Source of the DNA: Hofstenia miamia
Lineage: Eukaryota > Xenacoelomorpha > Acoela
Assembly: GCA_004352715.1 (NCBI GenBank)
Contig: SCFE01000021.1
Coordinates: 1,287,605-1,351,604, forward strand
Length of the DNA: 64,000 bases
Direction: 5' to 3'
Shown: positions 47,604 through 59,804 of the stretch, piece after piece
Position numbering within the stretch: position 1 is the stretch's first letter
Layout: the number at the start of each line of letters is the position of its first letter
Made by a program: the position numbers and the translations under genes
Notes under the pieces: generated by a model
Seen by the model: only the letters and a program-made list of their open reading frames with translations
Databases searched by the model: none
Told to the model about the DNA's origin: nothing

Positions 47604-48681
47604 GCTCATCATTTGCTGCTTTTTGAAATAATCATATTTGTTACTTGATGCAAAATAATTATAAGTTGCCTTTTGACAAGAATGTCTTATTTTCAGAGTT
47701 TTTGAATACTGCTTGTAAAATTTCGTACATCAGTGTTTTATGCCATTAATTGTTTACACTGAATATCATTTTGAGGTTTTTGAGTCTATTCTGTGCCCTT
47801 TTTTAGCACCTTCTAATCTTTTTTTGCCATTTGTTAAAAACACACATAGTGGAATACACTAAATATTGGGAAGCCTATTAAAATTCCTTTTATAATATAT
47901 GAAAACAATGCACAAGTTTTCCTATTTTTCAGATAAAAATCAGCTTTGAAAGTGTTAATAGGTAAGTACCAACCAAATTGAAAAAAAAGTCAGCAAGAAT
48001 TTGAGAAAAACATTTAAAAAAAATACACAATTATAATTCATATGCCTAAAACATATGAATAACTTAGAGTGGAAAAGAAAGCAGAGACCTCTTCTATCAC
48101 AACGTGATTTCAGATTAAGCAGAGCTTTAACAGTTTTTAAGCTAAAGCTTTAAAAATATTTAAATAGTAATGAAAAAATCCCTAGGTTTTTAATGTTAAA
48201 CATGGGTGAGCTAAGAATTATAATTTGAAAATTGAAGCTGTGGCTGGCCAGTACCTACTTGTTTGAAATCATAGTTGCCCATCAGTTAAAGGTTATTCCC
48301 AGCTCCTTAGAAAATGCAGCAGAATGATTGCCTAGTCTTGATGTATTACAGCATAGGATTTTTTTTGGAAATTTACAGATTATAAATTGTATATTTTAAT
48401 TGAAATGTGTTTAAAGTTGCATAGGGTCTATGATTACAGATATATATTAAATGTAAAATATAATTAATAAGAGTTATCAAAGAACAAAATATAATTATTT
48501 TACCCAATCTATAATTATTTTAAAAAGGTTTCATTGGGACTGAAATTTTTTTGCAACTATTTCAATGCAATTCAAGCTTTCCCACAGAATTTTATTAAAT
48601 ACTGTTGTTAGGAAGACTTATGCCCTATTTCCGCCATTTGATGTATGGAGTTTTCAACTTTTTCATCAATTAATATTTTTG

Positions 48682-48714
<33 letters not shown>

Positions 48715-49111
48715 GTAAACCAAATATTTATTGAAATTTTGACTTTTGTTTAGCTATATCTACAGGATAAGAACTTCACACACATGTAGCAGTCCTCTAG
48801 ACGTGCTTTTCTATTATATAGAATTAGCATTGTTGCACACAATAACCTTGTACAATATAACCTTTTGTCACACACATCTGCCATGTTGTACAAGGAGCAT
48901 TCTATGGGTGAAATCGTCAATGTCACTATAAACATTAATAGAGAAAGAGATTTATTGAACCTGCATAGCAATTAATGACCAACATGCTCATGCAATAATG
49001 CAACTGAATCAGACAAAGCAATTAGTAAAGGAAATTGCATAGTACCAAATGCTATAAATCAGATAATGAAAATGTTGGAACAGTTCTATATGGAGGAAGA
49101 ATTACTATATT
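47566..49111. other. Non-coding stretch with a (TA)n run
   Basis: No gene supported. (TA)n lies at about 48684-48712. The frames at 48565-48971 overlap on both strands and cross the microsatellite. Confidence 0.5.
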
Positions 49112-49819
49112 CTAGAGTAGGGTTTTTTGAATTAAATTACACCAAATTAAGTCTCCAATGCCTGAGAATAAAGTAAGAGTTTGGTTGGATAGCTTGGCAA
49201 TACTTGATTTGATATAATTGATTTGTTTGGCAATAGGCTTAGCTTTGCAGAAGATGTGTTCTAACAGTACATGACCATTCCAGTACCATCTTGATGCATC
49301 GTGTTCTTTTAGTAATTTTGATCTACTTTGCTTATATCTATCTGAGTTGATAGTTTTTTCTAAGTCTCTGAGGTTGTTTACATACTGTTCAATATCAGTG
49401 AATAAGCTGTTGATTCTTTGTTTTTTCTTATGTTTTGATTGCCATGCAGGTTGTATTACTGTAGTATGAATGAGCAGTGAGGGAATGCAATAGTTGTTTT
49501 CTGTTGCTACACATTCTTCGAGTGAGATTTCATTGGTTGGCATTAGTTCTAGCCAAATGATCCTTATGGTTGCAGGATAGTTCACTTGTCTGTGAACTAT
49601 GTGCTCCCATAGGGAATATGACAGTAAGTGCGGGCAGAACTTTGCTAAATTTTCTTCTGATATCCAAAGCTTTGAGGTTGTACATTCAATGTCTAGCACT
49701 AATTGTGAGTGTAGTTTTAGTAATGTTGATGGTTGATTGTTAGTCCAACATTTAGTAAAGAGAATTTTCATTAAAGACAGAGAATCTGTTTCTTTCAGTG
49801 TTGTGAATTGACAACGCAC
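49112..49819 (-). CDS. Unidentified ORF, 235 aa, minus strand
   Basis: A 235-codon frame in AT-rich DNA is unlikely to be chance, and the composition is protein-like: Trp, His and Cys are spread evenly, with stretches such as CPHLLSYSLWEHIVHRQVNY and HDASRWYWNGHVLLEHIF. Immediately upstream (to about 49900) the same reading continues as LEWIKTDLTSHLSQL before a TAA, so the protein was longer and this copy may be broken. The hAT element begins only 170 bases upstream at 49990. I recognise no domain. A retroelement gag-like ORF or an exon of an unknown gene are both possible. Confidence 0.4.
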   Translation of the reverse strand: MRCQFTTLKETDSLSLMKILFTKCWTNNQPSTLLKLHSQLVLDIECTTSKLWISEENLAKFCPHLLSYSLWEHIVHRQVNYPATIRIIWLELMPTNEISLEECVATENNYCIPSLLIHTTVIQPAWQSKHKKKQRINSLFTDIEQYVNNLRDLEKTINSDRYKQSRSKLLKEHDASRWYWNGHVLLEHIFCKAKPIAKQINYIKSSIAKLSNQTLTLFSGIGDLIWCNLIQKTLL

Positions 49820-49989
49820 AATTGCAGCTTCCTCAGGTTATGTTATTGTCAGTTGACTGAGGTGACTAGTTAAATCAGTTTTAATCCATTCAAGTTTTTC
49901 AGACTGATATTACATCCCAATTTTCCCATATTATTAGTATACACTTATTGTATTGTTGGTGACAAGTATTTAAAAATATTTGCATAGAC

Positions 49990-52902
49990 CAGGTGCAATG
50001 CCAGACAATTTCCATTGGGGGCTCATGCTTCCCCTTCCATAGCCACACTGGGGTTACCCCCNCGACTACCCTTACCCCCCCCACCATCCTAAAAGTTGAT
50101 GAGTCATGACATCAGCAAAGATAATATATGAGAAATTAGCTACGTGTATATGCACGTACAAAAATATGAAGAGAAAGAAAATGGAAAGAAGATAGAAATT
50201 ATATATTCAGAAAAGTTGCTTACAACATGCAAAAGTTCATAAACTGGATAATCAAAACTTTTGAAATACTTTCACAACTGCATCTGTTATGATGGCCAAT
50301 ATCAGCTCTTTTTTGATTGAGAGGAGTGTGAGATTGCTCAATCTGTCTTCTTTCATCTTGGAGCACAAAAATGATCATATCCTTTGGAGTACAGAAAATG
50401 ACTGTTCTGATGCAACATTGGGAATAGGCAATGTGAGTGCATAACACAGCATTAGGAATATTGTGGGTAGTACACTTTTGAATGGGAGAACCACCTTGAT
50501 AAGTTCAATCAAATTTTGCGGATTTGATTAGCAGTTCTTCAGAATATTCTTCAAAACATGCATTTTGGAAAAGAGATCCCCTGATATGTTGTAGCTCTCC
50601 TTGAACAATGAGAGCTTATCTGGATTTTAGAAGTGCGGATTTGCTGGATATAGACATGCCATTGATTGAAGTACTGGGGTAGTACTGTTTTGAAAATGAC
50701 AGTCCATTTCTGCAACAAAACTATATAGAACCATGAAACAAATTGCAGTTCTGGCATGTTCTTTGGGATTTTGTCTGCAAGCTGCTTGATTGTGCTGTGC
50801 AGTTGTTGATGGTAATATGAAGCCCTCCAGGTGAGAATTGAGGCGTCTTGTCTGTCCAGGTGTGAAACTGTTGCTTGCATCCACTGATTCTGCCAAAGTC
50901 CCCACACCTTTGATACATGATCAGTGCTCCTCTTGGTCTTCAATACTTTGAGGTGCTCTTGACATATTTCCAGGGACTGGGCTAGGTCAAAACCTGCAGA
51001 TTGAAGAATTTGTAAAAATGGACCAAGTTGCAAAAATATATCACTGAACAGAACAAGACAGCAAATGTTTGAAACACAGTGCCAAGCTGCTGCAAGGATG
51101 GAAGTCTTATCAGGTTCTTCTGATTTTCCAGATTGAGCTATGATGTTGAGGGCATTTACTAGTTGGGCATAATGAGCATGAATGACAGAAATCAGTGACT
51201 CCTTGAAATTCCACTTGTAGTCATAGTTCTGTGGAAGTTTATGTGCATTAAGGTGTGTGTCCTCCTGAATATCATCAAAGATGCTTTTCTGTTTGACTGA
51301 GACAATGATTAAGCTATCTGTTTTCATTATTAGGGCAAAAAAGTTGCCAACACTTGAAATATCAGAGCATGAATTACTCAAGTCCAAATTAAGTCTGTGT
51401 GAGTGGGAATGAATGTAAAGACAGGCATTGCCATCTGCAACTCAAATCTCTTTTTGGACGCCTCCACATTCACCAGTCATGACACTGGCACCATCACTGC
51501 ATTGTCTGATAAAATTGCTAATTTGAGTTCAAACTCCAGGTCAGATTGTTTGAGAGAAGATGATATTTTCTTAAATATTCCAGCTGCATCCAGTTCATTA
51601 TGTTCAAGGGCTTCAAATTTCAAAAATCACTCAGGGACACAACAATCTTCATCAACATATGAGATAGACACTCCCAGGTGTGAGCCAGCAGAATTAGAGC
51701 ACTCAGCAAATATTAAACTGAATGGTGCAGAATCACCTCTCACACATTTCATTTCACTGGCAACTTCCCCAAGTGCACATGTAGCCAGTGATCATAGCAT
51801 TGCATTTTGGGAATCAGGAGACAGGTATGACGCATTTTTCAGAAAAGAACTGCATTAGATTCAAAATTTGTGTGATTCCTCTGTAATGAGCTCTACTAGC
51901 TCAATAAAATTCCCATGGAAGTTACTTGTTGTTATTTCCTCATTCCCACACTGTGGAATAGACATAATTGCACATCACTTATCACAGTTTATAAGAGTTT
52001 TAAAATATTCTCTGTTTTCAGCAACAAATTTAGCATGTGCACTCAAAATCTTTTATTCCACAGCTCCATGGCTGGACAATGATCTATACATTAACTCACA
52101 TTTTACTGAATCAAGGTGTGATGTGGTGATAGAATGATCCTTTACCTTCTCAGACAGTCTTTTCCAGTTGGAAAATCTGTATGTGTGATAAATGTAGGTT
52201 CATGTTGACCTGTGACAAGTGAACCAAAATGGTGACATGTGTAGAACCAAATACTGCAGAAATTTGTAGTGATCATAGTGGATCAATGAGAACAACCAGT
52301 TTTGCTGACCAGATGCAGTTTTTGGCAATGCTGTGAGGAGAGGTTACACAGGGTTATCTGATGCAGATGAAGAAATATCAGGTGGTGCAGATGTTTTGAA
52401 TTGTGGAGCAGAGAGGGATTGGTGTGGAGTGGAGATTGATCAAGAATGATTGACTTGTAGTTCCCCTTGCATGGCTTGTCCATGTTCACATTCATGTTGA
52501 CAATTATCAAGGATGGAGGAAGATGATGATTGAATTTGAAATGTCAGAACTGACTGTTTCAAACATTTTCCAGGTGGTTCACTCAACATTGTTTGTGCTG
52601 CAGGGGGATGATACAGAGAACTGCTACATGTAGTATGCAATGAGTGAGCACATCAAATGAGGAGACAATGTTTAATGCAGAGCAATCAGAATGTTCCACT
52701 TTTATCAAAGGAAATGCATCACTTAGTAATTCACATGACACATCTAGATTCAAGTTGATTGATAACATATATATATATATATGTTTTTGTATTAACACTG
52801 TTTTGCCTGAACACATGACAGATTAGGGGGGGGCTAACTACAAGGCTCATGCATCATTGGTGGGGGGGCTAGCCCCCTGGCACCCCCTTGGCCTTGCCTA
52901 TG
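49990..52902 (-). mobile_element. hAT transposon (ZMYM1-like), complete ends, 2.9 kb
   Basis: The octamer GCATAGAC lies directly outside both ends (49982-49989 and 52903-52910), an exact 8-bp target duplication as hAT elements make. The ends start CAGGTGCAATGCCA and (reverse complement) CATAGGCAAGGCCA, matching at 10 of the first 14-16 positions. Both ends then carry unusual C/G-rich runs (near 50050-50085 and 52823-52890). The interior reads as a hAT transposase on the minus strand. The single N at 50062 falls in the C run. Confidence 0.93.
50253..52640 (-). pseudogene. hAT transposase (ZMYM1/TTF-type group), broken
   Basis: In minus-strand order: a Ser-rich N-terminal region (52640-52440), HAKFVAENREYFKTLI and FHGNFIELVELI (about 52050-51900), DGASVMTGECGGVQKEI with HSHSHRLNL (about 51500-51400), then a long clean frame (51387-50551). 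The C-terminal dimerisation region reads VASEQSFSVLQRI and EDRLSNLTLLSIKKEL (about 50420-50300). The D-G-A-S-x-M block carries a catalytic Asp of hAT enzymes. Family members usually read A-S-A-E-R-S-F-S in the dimer region; here it is altered, with Gln in place of Arg. Stops and frameshifts (for example after QKEI) make it inactive. The clean 278-codon middle suggests moderate age. Confidence 0.88.
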
Positions 52903-52910
52903 GCATAGAC

Positions 52911-54600
52911 ATGAGCAAGTACTCTTGCATTTGTAATGTGGTAATTGATTGTGTTTGAATCTCTAAATTTCTATTGGGATATGCTCTCTCTCATCTTTCT
53001 TGAAGTTGATTGTCATTGCAATTTCAATGTACAAGCATTCTGGATAATGTTGATTGTGGTAGTTAAATAAAATTTCATTCTTTATAACTAATAAACAATG
53101 TTCAGACTTTTCATAACAGTTTGTAATAGAAGGTGGTGTTTTTTGCTGCAAGTGTACAGAGGAAAATATCTGATAGAGTAGCATATTTGGTTTCACTGGT
53201 GACACCCTAGATGAATTTTCATGTTATTGGAAAGTAATTGAATGTCACATGATGTAATAGCTAATTTATTACTGATCAGTGAAATTGAAAGTGTCCCTAG
53301 AGGGTTTTCTCTGTTTATTATAATACTATAATATTTTTGAAGCTTGCTGTAAGTTTGGTATTCTTACCAGGTGGAGACATTAACAGTGAAGTACTGAATA
53401 AAAGCAAATTCTTAAGTTTTGCAGAGATAGGAACAATAGCAATCTCATGGTATTTACTTTTTCTGAGTTGATCCCTTTTCTGTTTAGATATGGGTAAAAT
53501 TAATGTTGAGTTCTCAGTAGATTGATATTAGCCATAGCCATAGTATTACAATCTGGTGCTTGTTTCTCTTCAAAGAATGCATATTGAATTTCAGTGTGGT
53601 CTTGAATTTCCAATGATTTTTTGAATAATACTGATAAAGCCTTTCTACATAATAATGATAGGTTTGTAATGGAGATGATATCAATAACAAACATCAATAG
53701 AGGTATGCTTATTAACCATGATCCAGTGGTAAGGGCATATTCTATGTAAAAAGAATTTCAATGTGAATTAAAGCAGCAGTTAAATTACAAAACTCATGTA
53801 AAACCAAAACACTAAAATTTTGAGTCTTTAGAATGAAAAAGAAATCCAAACTTAATTCCAATTCATAAAGTTCACAACCACAGTATTCACTATTATTTAA
53901 ATCAGTAAGAACAATAGTTGAATCTTGTTTACTTTAGCTAAATAGTATGCTAGAGATAGCTTATCCATAAGTTCTTCTTGATTGATAAACTATATAATTA
54001 AAATGTTTTTAAGAGAGAGATTGATTTGAGGTTGTAAAACCAAATTGTCCTTATATGTGATTAGTTTGTGTAAGTTAGTAAAATGAAATTCGTTATCAAA
54101 GCAAGTATGTACCATATTATGAGAATAAATAATAAATTAAGATCAGCATTGTTGAAGAACTAATAGAGTGCTGTGATGTATCCAATTGTTTCTTGATCTC
54201 TGATTTCATTTCCAGGTAGATGTGAGATTCAAAAATATAGTGTGCCTTCTGAGTGGTGATAAAATATGGATGTTGTATTTCACTGCCAACAATGGAAATT
54301 TGAGAACACTGTTGTTCATGGTGTGATCTAGAGTGGTGGTTGGATGCAGATGAAAGGGGGAGCAGGAGTGATGACATTTTTTCAACTGCTGTAAAACAAG
54401 CAGTTGTAAGACTGATTCTTCAACAACAACAACAACATATATTCAAGTTCTCATGTACATATACATGTATAAAGTTTACAAACTTATTAAGAACATTAAT
54501 AATGCAACTTTCTTCATATGAGCTTAGTTATGTCAGTAAATGTTTATTTCTTGGTTAAGTTTATAAATTACATATAACTTAATAAATATTTTTACTTATT
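52911..54600 (-). other. Region with short unidentified minus-strand ORFs
   Basis: The frame 53205-52963 reads YQIFSSVHLQQKTPPSITNC then NQHYPECLYIEIAMTINF. Frames 53697-53500 and 54377-54117 follow upstream on the same strand. Each looks protein-like but short, with no known domain. They might be pieces of one interrupted gene or of the same unit as 49112-49819, with the hAT inserted between. A plus-strand (CAA)n run lies at 54421-54436. No promoter or splice chain could be established. Confidence 0.3.
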
Positions 54601-54604
54601 GTTC

Positions 54605-57399
54605 TTGAGTTGCACATCTTATTCTATAATTAGTCAGATAATTGATATTCTGTTGTGTAATCATGCTTTTCAACTTCTTCTTAAATATTGTATAATTTTT
54701 TTCACTACTGTAATCCAATTTGTTTCATAGTGATATTGAATAATTTAGGAATCCGTTCTTCATTACTTTTCTATTATACTTAGTCTTACCAAATGTAATT
54801 GTTCTTTGATTTAAATGATTAGAAATGTTCAATTTTCTTTTCCAAAATATTGATAAACATCTAATATTTTGAAGAGCTTCTAATGATCTTAGATGATATT
54901 GACACATTATTTCTTTTTTTTTGTTGCTAATTATGTTTATTCCCCATTTAAATACTTTATCTAATTTTGATTTTGCCTTTTTATTTAAGTTTGTTAATAA
55001 ACAAGATGAGTGCAAGAAATGGGATAAAAAAAGTGATTGAAAGAGTATTACCTTCCATTCTATTGGTATAAATTTTCCAATTTTTTGAATTGATCTTATA
55101 CCATATGCCATTTTCTACTACTCCCAAATATTTCATTTTTGGTGATAATATTACATATCTTAATACTTTCTAATGTTGATTCATTTCTTCTATTCTTAAT
55201 TACCATAAATATGGCTTTTTCAATATTTAGTTTTAACAAATTATTATTAAAGAAGGATTGCAATATTTCAACATTTTCCTGTAAATATAAAATATCATTA
55301 CAATAAATAAGAGTATCATTTACAAATTGTACATGATTATTATTAATGTACTGATCCATATCATTTACATATAACTTAAATAGTAATGGGCCCAGTACTG
55401 ATCCTTGTGGTACTCCATGGTATATTTCTAATGAATTTGATATTTCTTCATTGAGTTTCACATACTGATATTTATTACTTAAATAACTATTTAATATTTC
55501 TATTAATGAATCACTAAAATTATATATCTGCTTTAACTTTTCCAATAAAATAGAATGGTTTATTGAATTAAATGCCCTTGAAATATCTAATGATGCTATA
55601 TATATTTTTTCATTCCTATCTAAAGTTGATCTCCAGTCTTCAACAGCATAAAGCAAGGCATCCTTTGTAGAGGTATCTTTTTGAAATACAAACTGATGTT
55701 TTGATATTAATTCATTTTGTTCCACATATAGGTTAATTTGGTTGAATAATAATTGTTCAAATATTTTATAAATTATTGTTAATACTGAAATTGGTCTGTA
55801 ATTTTCTGCAAGATCTTTTCTTCCCTTTTTATATATTGGTGTAACTAGCAATTTTTAAGTAATTAGGGTAAGTTGATTCTTCCAAGGATTGATTAAATAA
55901 GTCACAAAAAGGTCTCAATAAAATACCCAAGGCACCTTTCAATAACCAAGGAGGAAATTCACAATGAACTTTTGCTTTGTTCCAATTAATTTTCTTTGTT
56001 TCTTTGTAAAAGTCTACTAATGTAATAAATCTTTGGTTTATAGGGATCATCATGTTTTCTAATATTGCGATGCTTATGATATAAATGTTTAAACTTTGTA
56101 TTTAGGTTGTCATTCATTCCTAGTTTCACAAATCTTTCATTTAAAATATTACTGATTTCTTTGTCATTTATAAAACATTCACCATTACCATTTACTATAT
56201 AAGGAATTTCATTTTCATTTTTAAATTTTAAAAAATTCAAAATAAATGACCACTTTTGTTTAATAGATTTTTTTTCATTAAAGGGTTCTTGTAAAAAGGT
56301 TTGTAGATCAAAATTACATTTTGTTGAGGCTTTAGTTGTTAATGTTTTATAATGATCATAGTTGGCTTTCAATCTGTTTTGACAAAAAATTGCATATGCC
56401 TTATGCTTTTTTCTAATGCATTCTTTCATTTCTTTAGATATCCATATCTTCCACATTTTGTTACTATTCTTTATGTTGTATTTTTGAATCTTATAATAGG
56501 ACAAAGCTTATGATAAATACTTGTTAAATTATCAATTATAAATATAATTTTTTGATCCACTGTTGTTCCAAAGTAATAATCATTCCAATTTAAGTTGATC
56601 AATTCCTTCAAAAAATTTTTTTTGTTAAAGTATTTCTTTGAATAACATCTTTTTGTGGAATACATCAATGAATCTGTTTGAGTCTTTATATTATCCAATA
56701 TTGCACATGTCAGTAAATGGTCTGATATGACAAAATCTGTAACAAAAACTTCATTTGTCTTAATGCTTGAGATGTCAGTAATGATATAATCAATCAAAGA
56801 AGACTTAACAAAGTTGATATGCATTGGTATTTTTTTATTAAATCATTAATTTTCCTTTTTTCAATTTCACATAAATAATTTTGATTATAATGACCCATAA
56901 TAATAACTAAGTTTGTTGTTTGATTTTCAATGCAAATTTCTTTATATAAATTTTATTCAAAAGCTTGAAATGATTGTTTCTTACTACAATAACTTATATT
57001 GATCAAATGACAGACTCCACATATATTAAAATGAACCCATAAGCTATCAAATTCAGAATAATTTTCAGAAATATCATCTCTGATTATTGGTTTGAATTTG
57101 CGTGGTATATTTAGTAAAACAGTTTTATGTGTTAAATCTTGTCTTCTATCTCTTCATAAGATCAAAAATTTGTCATTTAAGCTTTTTAAGTAGTCATTAG
57201 ATTTTAACCAAGTTTCTGTCACACCAATGATTGTAGTGTCATCAAAATTCTGAATTAGATTGTAAAATTTATCAACTTTATTCACAATACTCTGGAAATC
57301 TGTATTTACTAATTTTAATTTATTCTCCTTAGTTACAATTTTTTCATTTACTTTATTGGAGGGTATGATATTTTCATATGCAATATTATTACAATTCAT
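54605..57399 (-). pseudogene. LINE C ORF2, AP-endonuclease and reverse transcriptase, broken
   Basis: Endonuclease: NTDFQSIVNKVDKF and IIGVTETWL (57310-57190, with the catalytic Glu kept), GHYN near 56900 where family members read G-D-F-N, and SLIDYII plus ISDHLL (56790-56710). Polymerase (frame 55851-55096): PIYKKGRKDLAENYRPIS, ASLDISRAFNSINH and HGVPQGSVLGPLLF, then FVND (rc of 55315-55326) in place of F/Y-A-D-D. The first catalytic Asp of that pair is therefore Asn. C-terminal region in 55111-54605, ending ATQEQ. Several frames must be joined to follow it. Both enzyme activities should be lost. Confidence 0.87.
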
Positions 57400-58077
57400 G
57401 ATTGGTTTTCAAAATAGTTAACTGCATTTGATTTTTATATATAGGACACTCTTTGCTAAATGCGTTATGGTTACTATGTGATTTCTTAAACATATTTGAA
57501 TTTTTGCAGTTAATGCATTTATGCATTTCCTTAGCATTTTTAACTGGACAATTCTTATAGTTGTGATTATCCATGCAGTACATACAGTTAGATGTTTTCA
57601 TTCAACATACCTTTGTAGAATGACCAAATTCACCACAGTTACTACATTTTCTTACATAATAATGATCAAAAGTANNNNNNNNNNNNNNNNNNNNNNNNNN
57701 NNNNNNNNNNNNNNNNNNNNNNNNNNNNNNNNNNNNNNNNNNNNNNNNNNNNNNNNNNNNNNNNNNNNNNNNNNNNNNNNNNNNNNNNNNNNNNNNNNNN
57801 NNNNNNNNNNNNNNNNTTCAAAATCCTTGAGAATATTTTCATTATCAGGAAATAGTTTAGACTTAAATTCCTTAAAGTTAGTTACATCTTCATATAAAGG
57901 TATATTAGTAATCTTGATTTTTGGCATAAGTTTGATCAATCTTTTTATGTTTATGTTCCTCAATTTACCAAGTGCTCTTTCTGTAATATTTGCATCTTCA
58001 TCAGTTTTACAAAGTAAGATAATATGATTTTTGTCATTTAATTTCAATTGTTCTACACTTGGCCCTTTTGTTCCCAA
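57391..58077 (-). pseudogene. LINE C ORF1, zinc-knuckle nucleic-acid-binding protein
   Basis: The N-terminal part reads LNDKNHIILLCKTDEDANIT and PKIKITNIPLYED, the layout of the RRM-like region before the knuckles in Jockey-type ORF1. After the N gap come CSNCGEFGHSTKVC (a CX2CX4HX4C knuckle), a TGA at about 57602, then CMYCMDNHNYKNC and CINCKN with a later Cys. Three knuckles in a row are usual for these proteins, which package the LINE RNA. The TGA between knuckles one and two breaks the frame; CGA to TGA would explain it. Confidence 0.8.
57675..57816. other. Assembly gap of 142 Ns inside LINE C ORF1
   Basis: The frame on either side belongs to the same ORF1, so the gap is internal to the element. 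Confidence 0.9.
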
Positions 58078-58941
58078 ATTTTTAATTGACTTCTCAACAT
58101 TTTGAACAATTTTTTTGCAGTCTTTTTCATTTAAAGTACCATCATCATTTTTAAAATTATTACTTGAAATGACTAATTTTGGCTTAAATGTCTTTGAATG
58201 TTGAAATTATTTGATTGTAGGAGTAATAGTATTACTCAATTTTACATTTTCATATTGATTTTTCAAACATTAATGAATTTCAACTTTATGCCACAAACAA
58301 TATCTTCATATTCAAGTTTTAATGCATCTGATAATTTTAGTTCATTAATAAAGTCATCAAGATTAGAAAAAGTAGCACATTTATTTGTCCATTTTCTATA
58401 AGAGGATTAGCTTTTAGAATTTCTGAATAATGCATATGATTGTTAATTAAACAAAAAATAAGTCTTACCATTTAACAATCTCCCACCAATATTATATTCT
58501 TGAATATTAGTAAGACAAGTCCTTTTGGTAGTGCATTCAGTGCCTGAGATGGACCCCTCAGTGATTTGGTGATCTGAGCTGTACCATGGATAGGAAATTG
58601 AGGTTAAATGACCACTTAAGCTCACTCCACTCTCCAAGCTGTACCATGGAGAGGAGGAGTTGTTCAACATATCAACATGAAATTTGGTTGATTGTGATGG
58701 GATCATTGCTCCTATAATATGATCAAAGTTTCCATGAGCAGCCAACCTGTCCACCAGATGCAAATGTGAACTCCTATTAAAGTGTAGCTACACTCTATGT
58801 CTGTGGTTAGACTACTGCTCCAGTCATTCACTATTGCTGCTCAATGTTATGTGGAATATTCTCTTCATTCTCAAGGAAACTAAACAAATAATTTAATTTG
58901 AGATCCTGATTTTCAGGATTGTTTGTGTTAGCAGTGCACAC
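58078..58941. other. Spacer between LINE C and the gypsy-type element
   Basis: A 106-codon minus frame at 58763-58443 includes SSPWYSLES and YPWYSSDHQ, reflecting a 60-base duplication on the DNA (AGCTGTACCATGGA at 58577 and 58637). No family recognised. The 3' LTR expected for the minus-strand gypsy-type element would lie here, but I could not find paired LTRs. Confidence 0.4.
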
Positions 58942-59331
58942 TTAATCAGAAGGCATGATATGTAGTGGTTTTATGGCAACTTTAAGATATGTTGCAAAAC
59001 TATCAAATTGTCTCTCAGGAACATTGTCTAGCTCAGACATGTCAAGGTAAGTGTTGTAGTTTTTATTTATTAATTTCAATTCTTTGCATTTAGTAACAAT
59101 GGTGTTTTCTATATCTTTAATTGTATGTTTTAGGGATTTGAAATTGTAAGTTTTTCCATTGTCTAAAATGTAGTTATAACATTTTAATACTTTAGTAATT
59201 GTGTGAGGACCAGACCAGTGGGTTTGTATGGGTGTAAAGGAGTATATTTTATCATTGTCCTTATGCAGTTCTCTGTAAACCTGTTTATTGTAGTTTCTTG
59301 TTTGGGGAACTGTGCTTTTTTTATTAAACAT
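58942..59331 (-). pseudogene. Gypsy-type integrase C-terminal (GPY/F-like) module
   Basis: The 129-codon frame contains HWSGPHTITKVL and NYILDNGKTYNFKSLKH, matching the W/F-x-G-P-(Y/F/H) block and the K-T-x-x-x-x-x-L-K-x end of GPY/F modules, which help integrases choose targets. The remainder (PERQFDSFATYLKVAIKP) is unassigned and may be a short tail or the start of another ORF. It follows the integrase core after about 90 bases of broken frame. Confidence 0.75.
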
Positions 59332-59423
59332 GCAAACTGTTTCATGAATGTTATGTAAATTTTTAGTAAATTTTTTATGTAATCATTGGTCCTGGTAATG
59401 TTATATTTTTTTGAATAACATGA

Positions 59424-59804
59424 TTAGCAGCATAGCTGCTTCATGTCCAAAAATGGCTTTATAAGGTGTAATACCTGTTGTTGCATGTATGAAGTTGTTG
59501 TAAAATCTTTAATGTAAGGAATAACAGATCTCCAATTTCTTCCAACAATGTTAGGTGTTGCAGTACAAATGAGTTTTATTATTGTTTTATTTAGACATTC
59601 TACCATGCCATTACTTTGTTGGTGATATGGTGTGGCAAGCTCATGCAGTATTTCTAATTGTTGTAATAGTTGTTTGGTCAATGAACTTTCAAATTGTGTA
59701 CCACAATTGGTTACAATAATAGACATTGGTCCAATGTGTAGTATCCAACTATTTAATAATGTTGTTGCTATAGTTTGTGCTGTTTGATTAATAAAGGAGA
59801 TCAT
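59424..59804 (-). pseudogene. Gypsy-type integrase core, two CpG-type Arg to Cys changes
   Basis: The 126-codon frame shows IIVTNCGTQFES, QLEILHELATPYHQQSNGMVECLNKTI and NWRSVIPYI. In gypsy integrases the first block reads T-D-x-G-x-x-F and supplies the second catalytic Asp, here Asn (AAT). The Cys next to it (TGT) and the Cys in GMVEC (TGT) stand where Arg is usual, consistent with CGT to TGT. The catalytic Glu of the last block is kept. The first Asp block lies upstream of this frame and was not found intact. Inactive. Confidence 0.87.

Larger units (their letters stand above)
54605..58077 (-). mobile_element. LINE C, near full-length APE-type non-LTR retrotransposon
   Basis: On the minus strand an ORF1 with zinc knuckles (58077-57391) precedes an ORF2 with endonuclease and reverse transcriptase (57399-54605), overlapping slightly as in Jockey/CR1-like elements. 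CpG is nearly absent throughout. No (TATCT)n tail is seen, so it differs from LINEs A and B. 142 Ns (57675-57816) interrupt ORF1. Frameshifts and stops in both ORFs make it inactive. Confidence 0.88.

Noticed and set aside
51403-52137. Two plus-strand frames of 151 and 89 codons
   Set aside because: They are antisense to the hAT transposase, whose motifs are clear on the minus strand.
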